The notes beneath the pieces were generated by a model. It was not told the DNA's origin. It was given only the letters and a program-made list of their open reading frames with translations, and made no database searches. Below, in pieces: positions 1 to 6,837 of a stretch of DNA of 12,872 bases (the first letter of the stretch is position 1; each line of letters begins with the position of its first letter). The translations under genes were made by a program, and so were the position numbers. This stretch comes from Pontiella desulfatans. GTDB taxonomy: Bacteria > Verrucomicrobiota > Kiritimatiellia > Kiritimatiellales > Pontiellaceae. The stretch lies in the NCBI GenBank assembly GCA_029287275.1, contig JARFRL010000307.1, positions 1 through 12,872 of the forward strand, in the 5' to 3' direction.

Positions 1-2
1 TG

Positions 3-743
3 ATGGGCACCGGCATCGTGAACATCATCCATTCCGTGATTCTGCCCTTCCTTAAAGCCGCGACGAAACAATGCGTGTTCTGCGGCTCGGGCGAACTGGT
101 GAAGAAAAGCTACCTCGTCGAGCACGGCGGTTGGACCGCGGGCGCGTTGACCGAAGACGTGGATTATTCCCTGCGCGTGATTACCGAAGGCAAACGCATC
201 GCGTATGTCGACGACCTCCGCATACGCTGCGAGGTGCCCTACACGCCCGGCGACCTGTTCAAGCAACAGATGCGCTGGGCCTACGGCGTGATGCGCGCCT
301 TCATGGCGCACGGCCGGAAACTGTTTCTATCCCGCACGATCCAGAAACGCACCAAGTTCGCGGCGTTTCTTTTCAGCAGCGGCTACGTGATGATCACCCT
401 CTTGCTGCTGACGGGCGTTTTCGGAGCGCTCAATCTCGTGGCGGGATTTTTCGGGGTCGACCCCGCGGCGAGCCAAAGTTCGTCCTACACCGTGGGCAAC
501 TTGGTCTATGACTCCGCCGTGAATCTGCTGCTCACCTGCGGCATGATCGTCTCCTCGATCGCGGCGGGTTTCATCAACGGCTTCGGCCTGCGCGGCATCG
601 GCAAGCTGATCGTCGCGTCGTTCTCCATTGGCGTCATCTGCATGTTCTTCGTGGGGCGCGGGCTGATTTTCGCCTCGCTCGGCCTGCCGATGAAGTGGTT
701 CATGATGAAAAAAGCCGGAAACGACACCGCCGCGAGCGTCTAG
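3..743 (+). CDS. GT2 family membrane glycosyltransferase, C-terminal part (5' end outside window)
   Basis: Processive-type family 2 glycosyltransferase, a cytoplasm-facing membrane enzyme that transfers sugars from nucleotide-sugar donors. The frame is open from the window edge, so the ATG at base 3 is probably internal and the N-terminal half (nucleotide-binding part) is missing. Counting from that ATG, the acceptor-side acidic motif is visible as TEDVDYSLRV (ED at residues 51-52), followed by the QxxRW motif as QQMRW (88-92), both characteristic of cellulose/hyaluronan/poly-GlcNAc synthase-like enzymes. After it come about three hydrophobic segments (roughly 118-150, 171-193, 202-226), then a short basic tail. 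Substrate and product cannot be told from this part. A perfect 12-bp palindrome (736-747) overlaps the stop codon; its role is unclear. Confidence 0.85.
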   Translation: MGTGIVNIIHSVILPFLKAATKQCVFCGSGELVKKSYLVEHGGWTAGALTEDVDYSLRVITEGKRIAYVDDLRIRCEVPYTPGDLFKQQMRWAYGVMRAFMAHGRKLFLSRTIQKRTKFAAFLFSSGYVMITLLLLTGVFGALNLVAGFFGVDPAASQSSSYTVGNLVYDSAVNLLLTCGMIVSSIAAGFINGFGLRGIGKLIVASFSIGVICMFFVGRGLIFASLGLPMKWFMMKKAGNDTAASV

Positions 744-860
744 ACGCGCCGAATTTTTGGCCAATTACCGCCGCTTTTCTCATTTTCGCGAAATACTCCT
801 TCCTCCCAATGAACTCTTTTGTCGCGCCGCGGTCGAATGCTGTGAGATGAAACGGAAACC

Positions 861-866
861 AGGAGG
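861..866 (+). promoter_or_regulatory. Ribosome binding site AGGAGG
   Basis: Perfect Shine-Dalgarno AGGAGG, six bases before the ATG at 873. A nearer ATG at 868 has only one base of spacing and its frame stops after three further codons, so this site selects 873. Confidence 0.8.
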
Positions 867-872
867 TATGAA

Positions 873-1091
873 ATGTTCCTGAAACATGAACCAACCGGAG
901 ACTTGGTCGAGGTGATCGACCTGCCGGATGTAATCAACCCGAACTCGCCGACCATTCGCGCTCGGTCGCATTCGAAAGACATCATCCAGCGCCCGGAAAA
1001 CTTCCTGAAGGAGGAACTGGTCTTCCCCTCAGGCGAGCCGTTGCCCCGGTGTTGGAGCGACGCTCACTATTACGAACACGCCGCGGCGTGA
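873..1091 (+). CDS. Small conserved-looking protein, 72 residues, function unknown
   Basis: A short soluble protein without signal peptide or membrane segment. The start follows a perfect AGGAGG, and a clear intrinsic terminator lies just after the stop, so this is a well-delimited, probably monocistronic gene. The N-terminus reads like a small beta unit (LVEVIDLPDVINPNSP), and the C-terminal part holds FPSGEPLPRCW (about residues 51-61) before a His/Tyr-rich end. The pattern (LVEV-DL, a charged middle, FPSGE-LP-CW) resembles short proteins I recall from other phyla such as cyanobacteria, but I cannot name a family, so this is only an impression. No promoter with good boxes stands out in 744-872; that gap contains a 10-bp palindrome TTTCGCGAAA at 784-793. 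Confidence 0.75.
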   Translation: MFLKHEPTGDLVEVIDLPDVINPNSPTIRARSHSKDIIQRPENFLKEELVFPSGEPLPRCWSDAHYYEHAAA

Positions 1092-1096
1092 CCCCG

Positions 1097-1132
1097 GCCC
1101 CGTTTGAGTGAAACCAGACGGGGCTTTTCTTT
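1097..1132 (+). terminator. Rho-independent terminator
   Basis: Stem GCCCCGT (1097-1103) pairs with ACGGGGC (1118-1124) around a 14-base loop and is followed by TTTTCTTTT. It lies six bases after the stop of the 72-residue gene and separates it from the gene cluster that starts at 1196. Confidence 0.85.
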
Positions 1133-1195
1133 TGCCCGTTTTCCGTGTATTTCCTGACCACGATTTAAAACCAACCGCTTTTAAAGGGGAATCAC

Positions 1196-1960
1196 ATGCT
1201 CGAATTCTGGCTTCCAATGGCCTTGTTGTTCGTCGCCGCGACGGTGACGGCGATCGCGACGCGGCGCAAACGCGACCGTTGCCTCAAATATTTCAACCGC
1301 GAGCCGGTCATGATCCTGATGCGATCCGGCAAATGGCTGTGGGGCCGGTTCAACGCGTTCCCGAAAGCGATGGAGCTCGTCTTCGAAAACCCCGAGAAAG
1401 ACGACTCGGGCCAACGCAAGGCGAGCTACGTGCTCTACAGCCCCGAAATCGACGGCGTCAAAAAAATCCTCCAGCCGCCGCCCGCGGCCGGCACCAAGGA
1501 ACACGACCGTTGGAAAAAAGAGATTCAACGCGTCGCGAATCCGTCCCTGCTCCGCCGCGCGCGCCGGTGGACGTGGAACGTGTTCAACACGCTGCGCGAC
1601 GCGATCTCGCAATCCCTCGGCATGGTGATCGGCTCCATGAAAAAGGCGACGCCCATGGGCAAGGTCGCGGGCGCGGACAAACGCGCCGGCGAGATTGGCG
1701 ACACGCTTCTGGGCACGGTCCCCAACGCCTACGAGCCCGTGCTGGAAAAATATCTCAGCAAACAGGTCGTCGTCGAAATGCTCGAAGACGGCGCGGTGAT
1801 CGAGTTCGCGGGGCTGCTGCAGGAATACTCCGAGAAATATCTGCTGTTGCGGAACGTCGCCTACCAACCCGACCTCGAGACGTTCGCGGAGCTCCCCGAA
1901 CGGTTCGACATCATCTTCCCGCGCGCGCTCGCGCTGGTTCGGCATTGCGTGGTGAACTAA
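1196..1960 (+). CDS. Membrane-anchored protein of unknown function, 254 residues
   Basis: The protein starts with one hydrophobic segment (residues about 4-22) followed by a basic stretch (RRKRDR), so it is probably anchored in the inner membrane with most of the chain in the cytoplasm. A long charged middle (about 70-150) leads to a more ordered C-terminal part around 180-225 that alternates hydrophobic and acidic residues (KQVVVEMLEDGAVIEFAGLL, then EYSEKYLLLRNV). This could be a small beta-barrel-like domain, which is a guess from pattern only. The start is supported by AAGGGGA at 1184-1190, five bases before the ATG. It ends one base before the MBL hydrolase start, so it is the first gene of the run leading to folP and cdaA. 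I do not recognise the family. Confidence 0.85.
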   Translation: MLEFWLPMALLFVAATVTAIATRRKRDRCLKYFNREPVMILMRSGKWLWGRFNAFPKAMELVFENPEKDDSGQRKASYVLYSPEIDGVKKILQPPPAAGTKEHDRWKKEIQRVANPSLLRRARRWTWNVFNTLRDAISQSLGMVIGSMKKATPMGKVAGADKRAGEIGDTLLGTVPNAYEPVLEKYLSKQVVVEMLEDGAVIEFAGLLQEYSEKYLLLRNVAYQPDLETFAELPERFDIIFPRALALVRHCVVN

Positions 1961-1961
1961 A

Positions 1962-2732
1962 ATGAAATTCACTTTTCTAGGCACCGGCACCTCCCACGGC
2001 GTTCCCATGATCGGCTGCGACTGCGACGTCTGCCGATCCACCGACCTCCGAAACAAGCGCCGACGTTGCAGCCTGTACGTCGTGACCGAACATCAGCATT
2101 TGATTTTCGACACGCCGCCCGATTTCCGCGACCAAGTCCTGACCTTCGGCGTGGAACGGGTCAGCGCGATCTTCCTCACCCACCCCCACGCGGACCACAT
2201 CTACGGCTTCGACGACGTCCGGCGCTTCAGCGCGTTGCAAGAAGAGCACATCCCCGTCTACGGCTCGCCGCGGACCATCAAGCAGATGCGCAAGAAGTTC
2301 GACTACGTCGACCGCGTCAGCTACGGCTTCCAAAGCGTGCCGCGCGTTCTGTTCACCGATCTCACCGAGCCCATCGCCGTCGGCGAGGCGCTCGTGACGC
2401 CCCTGCCCGTCTCCCACGGCCAGGACACCATTTACGGCTTTCTGATCGAAGGCGACGGCAAGAGGCTCGCGTACATCCCCGACTGCAACGGCATCCCCGA
2501 CGAGACCCTGCGCTTGCTCGAAAAGATGGACGCGATGATTCTCGACGGCTTGCGCCCGCGCCCCCACCCCACTCATTTCAGCATCAGCGAATGCGCGGCC
2601 GCGCTCAAGCGAATCGGCGCGAAGCGGTCGTTCATCACCCACCTCACGCACAACTCCGAGCACCACGATTTGCAGGCGCGGCTCGGCGAAGCCGTCACCG
2701 TTCCGTGGGATGGACTGGAAATCACGCTATGA
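1962..2732 (+). CDS. PhnP-like metallo-beta-lactamase-fold hydrolase
   Basis: Soluble, probably two-metal phosphodiesterase-type hydrolase of the MBL superfamily. The N-terminus has FLGTGTSHGVP (residues 5-15), a CxCxxC cluster (C19, C21, C24) plus C36 as in PhnP, where cysteines bind a structural zinc. The metal-site signature THPHADH is at 73-79. Later ligands are visible as SHG (H152), PDC (D174) and THLTHN (H227), so all core metal ligands are present. The 256-residue length is normal for the family. PhnP itself cleaves cyclic ribose phosphate in phosphonate breakdown, but no phn gene is nearby, so the substrate here is unknown. Start ATG lies one base after the previous stop and the end overlaps folP by four bases (ATGA), indicating translational coupling. 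Confidence 0.92.
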   Translation: MKFTFLGTGTSHGVPMIGCDCDVCRSTDLRNKRRRCSLYVVTEHQHLIFDTPPDFRDQVLTFGVERVSAIFLTHPHADHIYGFDDVRRFSALQEEHIPVYGSPRTIKQMRKKFDYVDRVSYGFQSVPRVLFTDLTEPIAVGEALVTPLPVSHGQDTIYGFLIEGDGKRLAYIPDCNGIPDETLRLLEKMDAMILDGLRPRPHPTHFSISECAAALKRIGAKRSFITHLTHNSEHHDLQARLGEAVTVPWDGLEITL

Positions 2733-3586
2733 CGCCGCGCCCGGTTCATGATTGGCGTTGCCGCGGCCGAACCTTGCGCCTCGGTGAGCGCGCGCGGGTG
2801 ATGGGCGTGCTGAACGTGACGCCCGACTCCTTTTCCGATGGCGGCGCGTTCGTCGATCCCGACGCCGCGCTGGCGCGCGCGGAAGAGATGATCGCGGAAG
2901 GCGCGGACCTCATCGATATCGGCGGCGAATCCACGCGCCCCGGCGCGGAGCCCGTCTCGCTGGAGGAGGAACTCGCGCGGACGGTCCCCGTCATCGAAAA
3001 AATCCGCGCCGTATCGGACGTGCCGATTTCCATCGACACCACCAAGGCCGAGGTCGCCGAACGCGCGCTGGAAGCCGGCGCGGACATCCTCAACGACGTC
3101 TCGGCCTTCGAAGGCGATCCGCGGATGGTCGCGGTCGCGGCCGAAAGCGGCGCGGGCGTGATCCTCATGCACATGAAAGGCGCGCCGCGCGTGATGCAAA
3201 ACGATCCGACCTACGGCGACGTCGTCGCGGAAGTCGCCGCCTACTTGAAAACGCGCGTCGATTTCGCGGTGGCGAACGGCGTCGAGCGCGCCGCGATCAT
3301 GATCGATCCGGGCATTGGATTCGGCAAGACCGACGCGCACAATTTGGAGCTGCTGCGCGGACTACCCACGCTCGCGCGGATCGCCCCGGTGCTGATCGGC
3401 GCGTCGCGTAAAAGCTTGATCGGGCGCCTGCTCGACCGCGCCGATCCGGCGGAGCGGGTCGCCGGCGGACTGGGGATCGCGGCGTGGGCGACCCTGCGCG
3501 GCGCGGCGGTTTTACGGGTTCACGACGTAATCGACACTTGCGATGTTTGTCGCATCGTGGATACACTCCGAGCTGGTGAACGATAA
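2729..3586 (+). CDS. folP: Dihydropteroate synthase
   Basis: Condenses p-aminobenzoate with 6-hydroxymethyl-dihydropterin pyrophosphate in folate synthesis, in the cytoplasm. The 285-residue TIM-barrel shows the family motifs in order: MGVLNVTPDSFSDGG (25-39), IDIGGESTRPGA (62-73), SIDT (101-104), ND (122-123), LMHMKG (146-151), DPGIGFGK (193-200), GASRKS (224-229, pterin/phosphate-binding) and RVHDV (263-267). The same frame is open far upstream, to about 2066, but that stretch is an arginine-rich shadow of the hydrolase gene. The ATG at 2729, overlapping the hydrolase stop as ATGA, gives the normal family length. The stop overlaps the cdaA start by one base (TAATG). Confidence 0.97.
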   Translation: MTPRPVHDWRCRGRTLRLGERARVMGVLNVTPDSFSDGGAFVDPDAALARAEEMIAEGADLIDIGGESTRPGAEPVSLEEELARTVPVIEKIRAVSDVPISIDTTKAEVAERALEAGADILNDVSAFEGDPRMVAVAAESGAGVILMHMKGAPRVMQNDPTYGDVVAEVAAYLKTRVDFAVANGVERAAIMIDPGIGFGKTDAHNLELLRGLPTLARIAPVLIGASRKSLIGRLLDRADPAERVAGGLGIAAWATLRGAAVLRVHDVIDTCDVCRIVDTLRAGER

Positions 3587-4446
3587 TGCAATGGAAAGAC
3601 GCTTTTGAACTGCCCACGGTGCTTGGTTGGATTGAGATTCTCATCCTGGCCGCGCTGTTGTATTTCGTTTTCCGGCTCTTCAAAGGCACGCGCGGCTCGG
3701 CGATTCTGACGGGATTGATCATTCTTTTCGGCGCGTTGTTCGCCATCACCAGCCTGAGCCACCTCGACGTGCTGAACTGGATTCTCTCGAAACTGATGCT
3801 CTACATCACGCTCGCGGTGGTGGTCATCTTTCAGCCGGAGATTCGCCGCGTGCTGGCGCGGCTCGGCCGCCAGCCCTGGCGCAACAACGGCTTGGCCTCG
3901 CAGAAGAATCTGGTGGAGCCGATCCTGCAGGCCGTCAAACTTTTGTCGAAACGTAAAATCGGCGCCCTGATCGCGATCGAGCGCGAAATCGGGATGCGCG
4001 CCATACAAGACACCGGCACCAAAATGAACAGCGTCGTCAGCTCGGAATTGCTCGCCACCCTCTTTTTTCCGCACACCCCGCTGCACGACGGCGGCGTCAT
4101 CATCTCCGGCGACCAGATCCGCGCCGCGGGCTGTCTGTTTCCGCTCTCGCAGAAGGAAGAGCTGAGCAAAATGCTCGGCACGCGCCACCGCGCCGCGATC
4201 GGCATCACCGAGGAAACCGACGCGGTCGTCGTCGTGGTCTCCGAGGAGACCGGCGCCATTTCGATCGCGTACAACGGGCGGCTGCGCCGCGGGTTCGACG
4301 AGGAGCGTCTGCGCCGCGTGCTGTCCTCGATGTTGCGCCGCGAACGCACGGGCTTGTCGCGCTTCCGCGAGAAAATCCAGACCGGCGAGGTCTCGCTGTC
4401 GGACACCGTTTTAATGACCCCCAACGAGGAGCGTGACGATGAGTAG
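3586..4446 (+). CDS. cdaA: Diadenylate cyclase CdaA (DacA), membrane-bound
   Basis: Makes the second messenger c-di-AMP from two ATP. The 286-residue protein has three N-terminal membrane segments (about 14-31, 38-56, 63-83), then a DisA_N/DAC domain (about 90-250). Catalytic motifs are HDGG (167-170; usually DGA, here Gly replaces Ala) and GTRHRAA (198-204), with PHTPLHDGGVII leading into the first. CdaA enzymes help control osmolyte transport and cell-wall homeostasis. It follows folP with a TAATG overlap and overlaps the YbbR-domain gene by eight bases. The order folP-cdaA-ybbR recurs in several Gram-negative phyla; ybbR products (CdaR) regulate the cyclase. The highly charged C-terminal tail (250-286) is outside the core domain. 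Confidence 0.95.
   Translation: MQWKDAFELPTVLGWIEILILAALLYFVFRLFKGTRGSAILTGLIILFGALFAITSLSHLDVLNWILSKLMLYITLAVVVIFQPEIRRVLARLGRQPWRNNGLASQKNLVEPILQAVKLLSKRKIGALIAIEREIGMRAIQDTGTKMNSVVSSELLATLFFPHTPLHDGGVIISGDQIRAAGCLFPLSQKEELSKMLGTRHRAAIGITEETDAVVVVVSEETGAISIAYNGRLRRGFDEERLRRVLSSMLRRERTGLSRFREKIQTGEVSLSDTVLMTPNEERDDE
4426..4431 (+). promoter_or_regulatory. Ribosome binding site GAGGAG, fixes the cdaR-like start
   Basis: GAGGAG inside the end of cdaA lies seven bases before the ATG at 4439. An in-frame GTG at 4433 would leave a single base of spacing, so 4439 is the better start. Confidence 0.65.
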
Positions 4447-5338
4447 CTTCTCCAACCTCTGGCGTCAGCTCGGAAGAGACAAGCTGTTGATTTCGTTCTG
4501 CGTCGCGCTGGCGTTTCTCGGCTGGCAAGGCATTCGCAAGAACATCGGCTTCGAGGTTTCGGTGTCGAACATCACGGTCGACGTGGACGCGCCCGCGGGC
4601 TGGGCCGTTTGGGAGAAGTCGGTGCATCGCGTCAACATCGTCTTCCGCGGCTCGCGCGAAGCGATTCGCTATTTGAACAACGAGCAGCTGCGCGTCGTGA
4701 TCCCCGTCCCCAACCCGAAGCGCGGCGAAGAAATGGTGATCAAGCTGACGGAAGCGAACCTGCGCAATCCGACCGGCGCCAAGGTGGTGAGCTTCAGCCC
4801 GTCCGAGATCGTGGTGCGACTCGATCAGGAGAGCGAAAAGCTGCTTCCGGTCAAGGCGGCGTTCAGCGGAACGTTGCCGGAAGGGCTGGAAATCGAGCGC
4901 GTCGTCTGCTCGCCCGCGTCGGTGCGCGTGTCGGGCGCGCGGCAGATTCTGGACGAAATGGAAAACATTCACACGGAGTTGGTCGACCTAAACAACCGGC
5001 AGTCGTCGTTCAAAGAGAGCCAGCGGATCGCGCTGCCCCAGGCGGGGCGCATGCTGGTGGAGCCGGACTGGGTGTCCGTGGAGGTCGTGCTCGAGGCCCG
5101 CGACGGCGAGGTGGAATTCGAAAAGGTTCCGGTCCGCGTGATGTGCGCGCCGGGCGAGCGCCGCCAGATCACGGTGACGCCGGAATTCATCACGGTGACG
5201 GCCCGCGGGCGGGAGCAACGCGTTGAGCAGGCCCGCGGCGCGGACGTGTTCGCGTACGTGAATTGCCACGAACTCACCGAAAGCACGACCTATGATCTGC
5301 CCGTGTGGTGGACCTGCCGTCCGGCCTGCAACTGGTGA
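4439..5338 (+). CDS. YbbR-domain protein, CdaR-like partner of CdaA (3' end apparently frameshifted)
   Basis: Predicted membrane-anchored extracytoplasmic regulator of the neighbouring diadenylate cyclase. One N-terminal membrane segment (about 14-30, LLISFCVALAFLGWQ) is followed by repeated YbbR-type beta domains, roughly at 35-128, 135-219 and 228 onward, each with the alternating pattern ending in VVRLD, VSVEVVLEA and similar. The frame as it stands ends after DLPVWWTCRPACNW, which does not look like the domain's end. Adding one G to the GG at 5307-5308 restores VDLPSGLQLV and carries the protein to a TAG at 5383-5385, 315 residues in all. That stop overlaps the next gene's ribosome binding site, as expected for this packed cluster. 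The single-base loss may be real or a sequencing error. Confidence 0.88.
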   Translation: MSSFSNLWRQLGRDKLLISFCVALAFLGWQGIRKNIGFEVSVSNITVDVDAPAGWAVWEKSVHRVNIVFRGSREAIRYLNNEQLRVVIPVPNPKRGEEMVIKLTEANLRNPTGAKVVSFSPSEIVVRLDQESEKLLPVKAAFSGTLPEGLEIERVVCSPASVRVSGARQILDEMENIHTELVDLNNRQSSFKESQRIALPQAGRMLVEPDWVSVEVVLEARDGEVEFEKVPVRVMCAPGERRQITVTPEFITVTARGREQRVEQARGADVFAYVNCHELTESTTYDLPVWWTCRPACNW

Positions 5339-5385
5339 AAACCGATCCGACCGTCGCGCGCGTCGAGATCAGCAAACCGAATTAG
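5309..5385 (+). other. Out-of-frame C-terminal end of the YbbR-domain gene
   Basis: Read one frame away from the upstream gene, this stretch encodes VDLPSGLQLVKTDPTVARVE and then ISKPN before TAG. It matches the expected last beta strands of a YbbR repeat (a proline/glycine turn, then alternating hydrophobics). It is explained most simply by loss of one G at 5307-5308. Confidence 0.7.
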
Positions 5386-5388
5386 GAG
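5384..5388 (+). promoter_or_regulatory. Ribosome binding site AGGAG overlapping a stop codon
   Basis: AGGAG shares two bases with the TAG at 5383-5385 and lies five bases before the ATG at 5394. It selects that ATG over the longer open frame reaching back to 5292. Confidence 0.75.
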
Positions 5389-5393
5389 TTTTT

Positions 5394-6083
5394 ATGAAAA
5401 TCGTATCTTTCACGTTGATCGCGGCGGCCGCTCTCGCGGGCGGCGCGGGCGCTCAGGAAACCAACGCGCCCGCGGCCGAAACCTCCGGCCTTCAGCTCGA
5501 CACCCGCACCGACGAGGACCGAATCGAGTTTTTGATTAACGTCGCGCAGGTGTACTTCGAGGAAAAGGATTATGAGTCCGCCGTAAGCGCGTACGAACGG
5601 GTTCTCGAAATCGATCCGACGCACCAGCAGGCGAACTACATCATCGGCCACGTTTACATCGAGGCGGGGCGATTCGCCAACGCCGAGAAACAATTGACGA
5701 AGCTGGCCGAGGAGAATCCGGAGGATTTCAAGCTGCTCAACAATCTGGCGTGGCTTTACGCCACCGCGGCGGACCCGAAAATCCGCGACGGCGCCAAGGC
5801 GGTCGAGATCGCGCAGCGGGCCATGGTTCTCGCGCCCAACGACCACCACGTCTGGAGCACGCTCTCGGAAGCGTATTACGTGATGGGCGAGTACGAGAAG
5901 GCGCATCGCGCCATCAACCAAATGGCGCGCCTCGCGTCCCGCTACGGAAAGAACATCACGGAGGAAGCGGTGGCGGACTACAACGAACAGATCCGCAAAT
6001 GCAAACGCGCCTGGGACACCCAGAAGATGCTCGACGGCGAGGACGAAGAGGAGCCGTTAGTAGACGAAGACGCCAAGCAGTAG
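5394..6083 (+). CDS. Secreted/periplasmic TPR-repeat protein
   Basis: Exported protein of 229 residues built mainly from tetratricopeptide repeats, which are protein-protein interaction scaffolds. A signal peptide is clear (residues 1-20, hydrophobic Ala/Leu core ending AGGAGA before QE). About four TPR units follow: near 43-76 (AYERVLEIDP), 77-110, 111-149 (an extended unit, LLNNLAWLYA) and 150-183 (WSTLSEAYYVMGEYEKA). The C-terminus is strongly acidic (GEDEEEPLVDEDAKQ). It sits eight bases after the corrected end of the YbbR-domain gene and is probably cotranscribed with it, but no specific partner can be named. Its last 27 bases overlap the convergent gene on the other strand. Confidence 0.9.
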   Translation: MKIVSFTLIAAAALAGGAGAQETNAPAAETSGLQLDTRTDEDRIEFLINVAQVYFEEKDYESAVSAYERVLEIDPTHQQANYIIGHVYIEAGRFANAEKQLTKLAEENPEDFKLLNNLAWLYATAADPKIRDGAKAVEIAQRAMVLAPNDHHVWSTLSEAYYVMGEYEKAHRAINQMARLASRYGKNITEEAVADYNEQIRKCKRAWDTQKMLDGEDEEEPLVDEDAKQ

Positions 6084-6596
6084 AAGCAGCGCGCCAACCA
6101 TCGTTTTCGCGAACGCCGCGGCTTTGAACAGCGCGGCGTTTTCCATGAACGGCTTGTAGAACTTGCGGAAGTACCACGGCGACATCAGCAAAATGATGCC
6201 GTAAATCACCCCGAGATAAACCACCGCCACCAAAACCTGAAAAAACGGCGCGCCCGAAAGGGCCGCGGTTTTCGTGATCGGCACCGCGATCAGACACAAA
6301 AACCCGCCCAGCGCCCGCGGCGCCAGCAGCTCTTTCATGTAAACCACGCTCGCCACGAAAACGGCCACCGCGATGAAGGGGATGTAGGGCTTCACGACGT
6401 CCACCGCGCCCATGTTCATCAGATGCGCCTCGCGGGCGCCCAACGCGCAGCAAAGCGCGGTGAAGATCCAGGCCGGCGCCACGCCGCGCGGAAACACCTC
6501 CGCGAAACGCTTGATCAATTCGGGACGAACGATCCCGACCACCCCGCCCGCGGTCGCGAGCGTTCCCACAATAATGGCGATCCATTGCAAACTCAT
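6057..6596 (-). CDS. Small polytopic membrane protein, 179 residues, function unknown
   Basis: An integral membrane protein with about five or six hydrophobic segments (roughly 3-23, 43-58, 72-90, 98-117, 121-143, 160-179) and no catalytic motif that I recognise. I chose the ATG at 6596, beginning MSLQWIAIIVG, because GGAG lies five bases upstream and high-GC coding ends here. The frame stays open to 6866, but those 90 extra codons cross the junction between chromosomal and low-GC island DNA and contain a charged, non-membrane sequence, so they are probably a chance extension. The gene converges on the TPR gene with a 27-bp 3' overlap. It is likely a native chromosomal gene left just outside the island. 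Confidence 0.8.
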   Translation of the reverse strand: MSLQWIAIIVGTLATAGGVVGIVRPELIKRFAEVFPRGVAPAWIFTALCCALGAREAHLMNMGAVDVVKPYIPFIAVAVFVASVVYMKELLAPRALGGFLCLIAVPITKTAALSGAPFFQVLVAVVYLGVIYGIILLMSPWYFRKFYKPFMENAALFKAAAFAKTMVGALLLLLGVFVY

Positions 6597-6601
6597 ATCC
6601 A

Positions 6602-6605
6602 CTCC
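6602..6605 (-). promoter_or_regulatory. Ribosome binding site GGAG for the 179-residue membrane protein
   Basis: GGAG on the minus strand, five bases before the ATG at 6596. It supports the short form over the open frame that begins at 6866. Confidence 0.55.
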
Positions 6606-6740
6606 GATATTCCCCGCCCCTGGAAACAGGACTGGTTTAAGCAAACGCGCATAGTGCGGATTGTTCCCCGCGAGTTCAAGCAAACTATCCCGCCGCGCGA
6701 GGCCGCCGATTTCAAAATAAAAAAAGGCCGGAAACGATAA

Positions 6741-6770
6741 CTTCATCCAAGCCCTCGGAGTAGGATGAAG
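6741..6770. repeat. Inverted repeat CTTCATCC/GGATGAAG at the island's left edge
   Basis: Perfect 8-bp arms (6741-6748 and 6763-6770) enclose 14 bases. The change from GC-rich to AT-rich sequence falls right at its outer arm. It could be a weak terminator for the island operon, but there is no T-run directly after the stem, or it could be a recombination-associated structure. Confidence 0.55.
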
Positions 6771-6830
6771 AATGTCTCTTAATTTATCCGCTAGTTCCTC
6801 AATGCTCGATGTAGCTTCTAACGTGGCCAT
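6771..6830 (-). pseudogene. N-terminal stub of a truncated gene at the island's left junction
   Basis: Starting at the ATG at 6830, eight bases after the stop of the broken small gene, the frame encodes MATLEATSSIEELADKLRDI, a plausible amphipathic helical N-terminus with low-GC codon use. At about 6770 the sequence turns GC-rich and the protein loses sense, although the frame stays open by chance into the membrane-protein gene. I interpret this as the first ~20 codons of the island operon's last gene, cut by the event that formed the junction. It is too short for a family assignment. Confidence 0.4.
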
Positions 6831-6837
6831 GATAATA

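Larger units (their letters stand above)
6597..6770. other. Intergenic leader between membrane-protein gene and island junction
   Basis: A mostly GC-rich stretch that keeps chromosomal character. On the minus strand it contains a T-rich run (TTTTTTTATTTT, about 6714-6725) preceded by CCGGCC, and at its outer edge an 8-bp inverted repeat. I see no convincing coding function and no promoter with good boxes, although the promoter of the membrane-protein gene should lie here. No copy of the tRNA-His 3' end was found in it by eye. Confidence 0.4.

Noticed and set aside
1181..2056. 291-residue minus-strand open frame, and similar long minus frames at 1977-2666, 2573-3340 and 4205-4972
   Set aside because: GC-rich antisense shadows of clear plus-strand genes; compositions biased to R, D, A, V, H and no recognisable motifs.
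2066..2728. Long N-terminal extension of the folP frame
   Set aside because: Arg/His/Pro-rich shadow of the hydrolase gene in another frame; FolP length and motifs fit a start at 2729.
6597..6770. Displaced copy of the tRNA-His 3' end (left attachment site)
   Set aside because: Searched by eye on both strands for the T-arm and acceptor sequence; only short chance matches were found.
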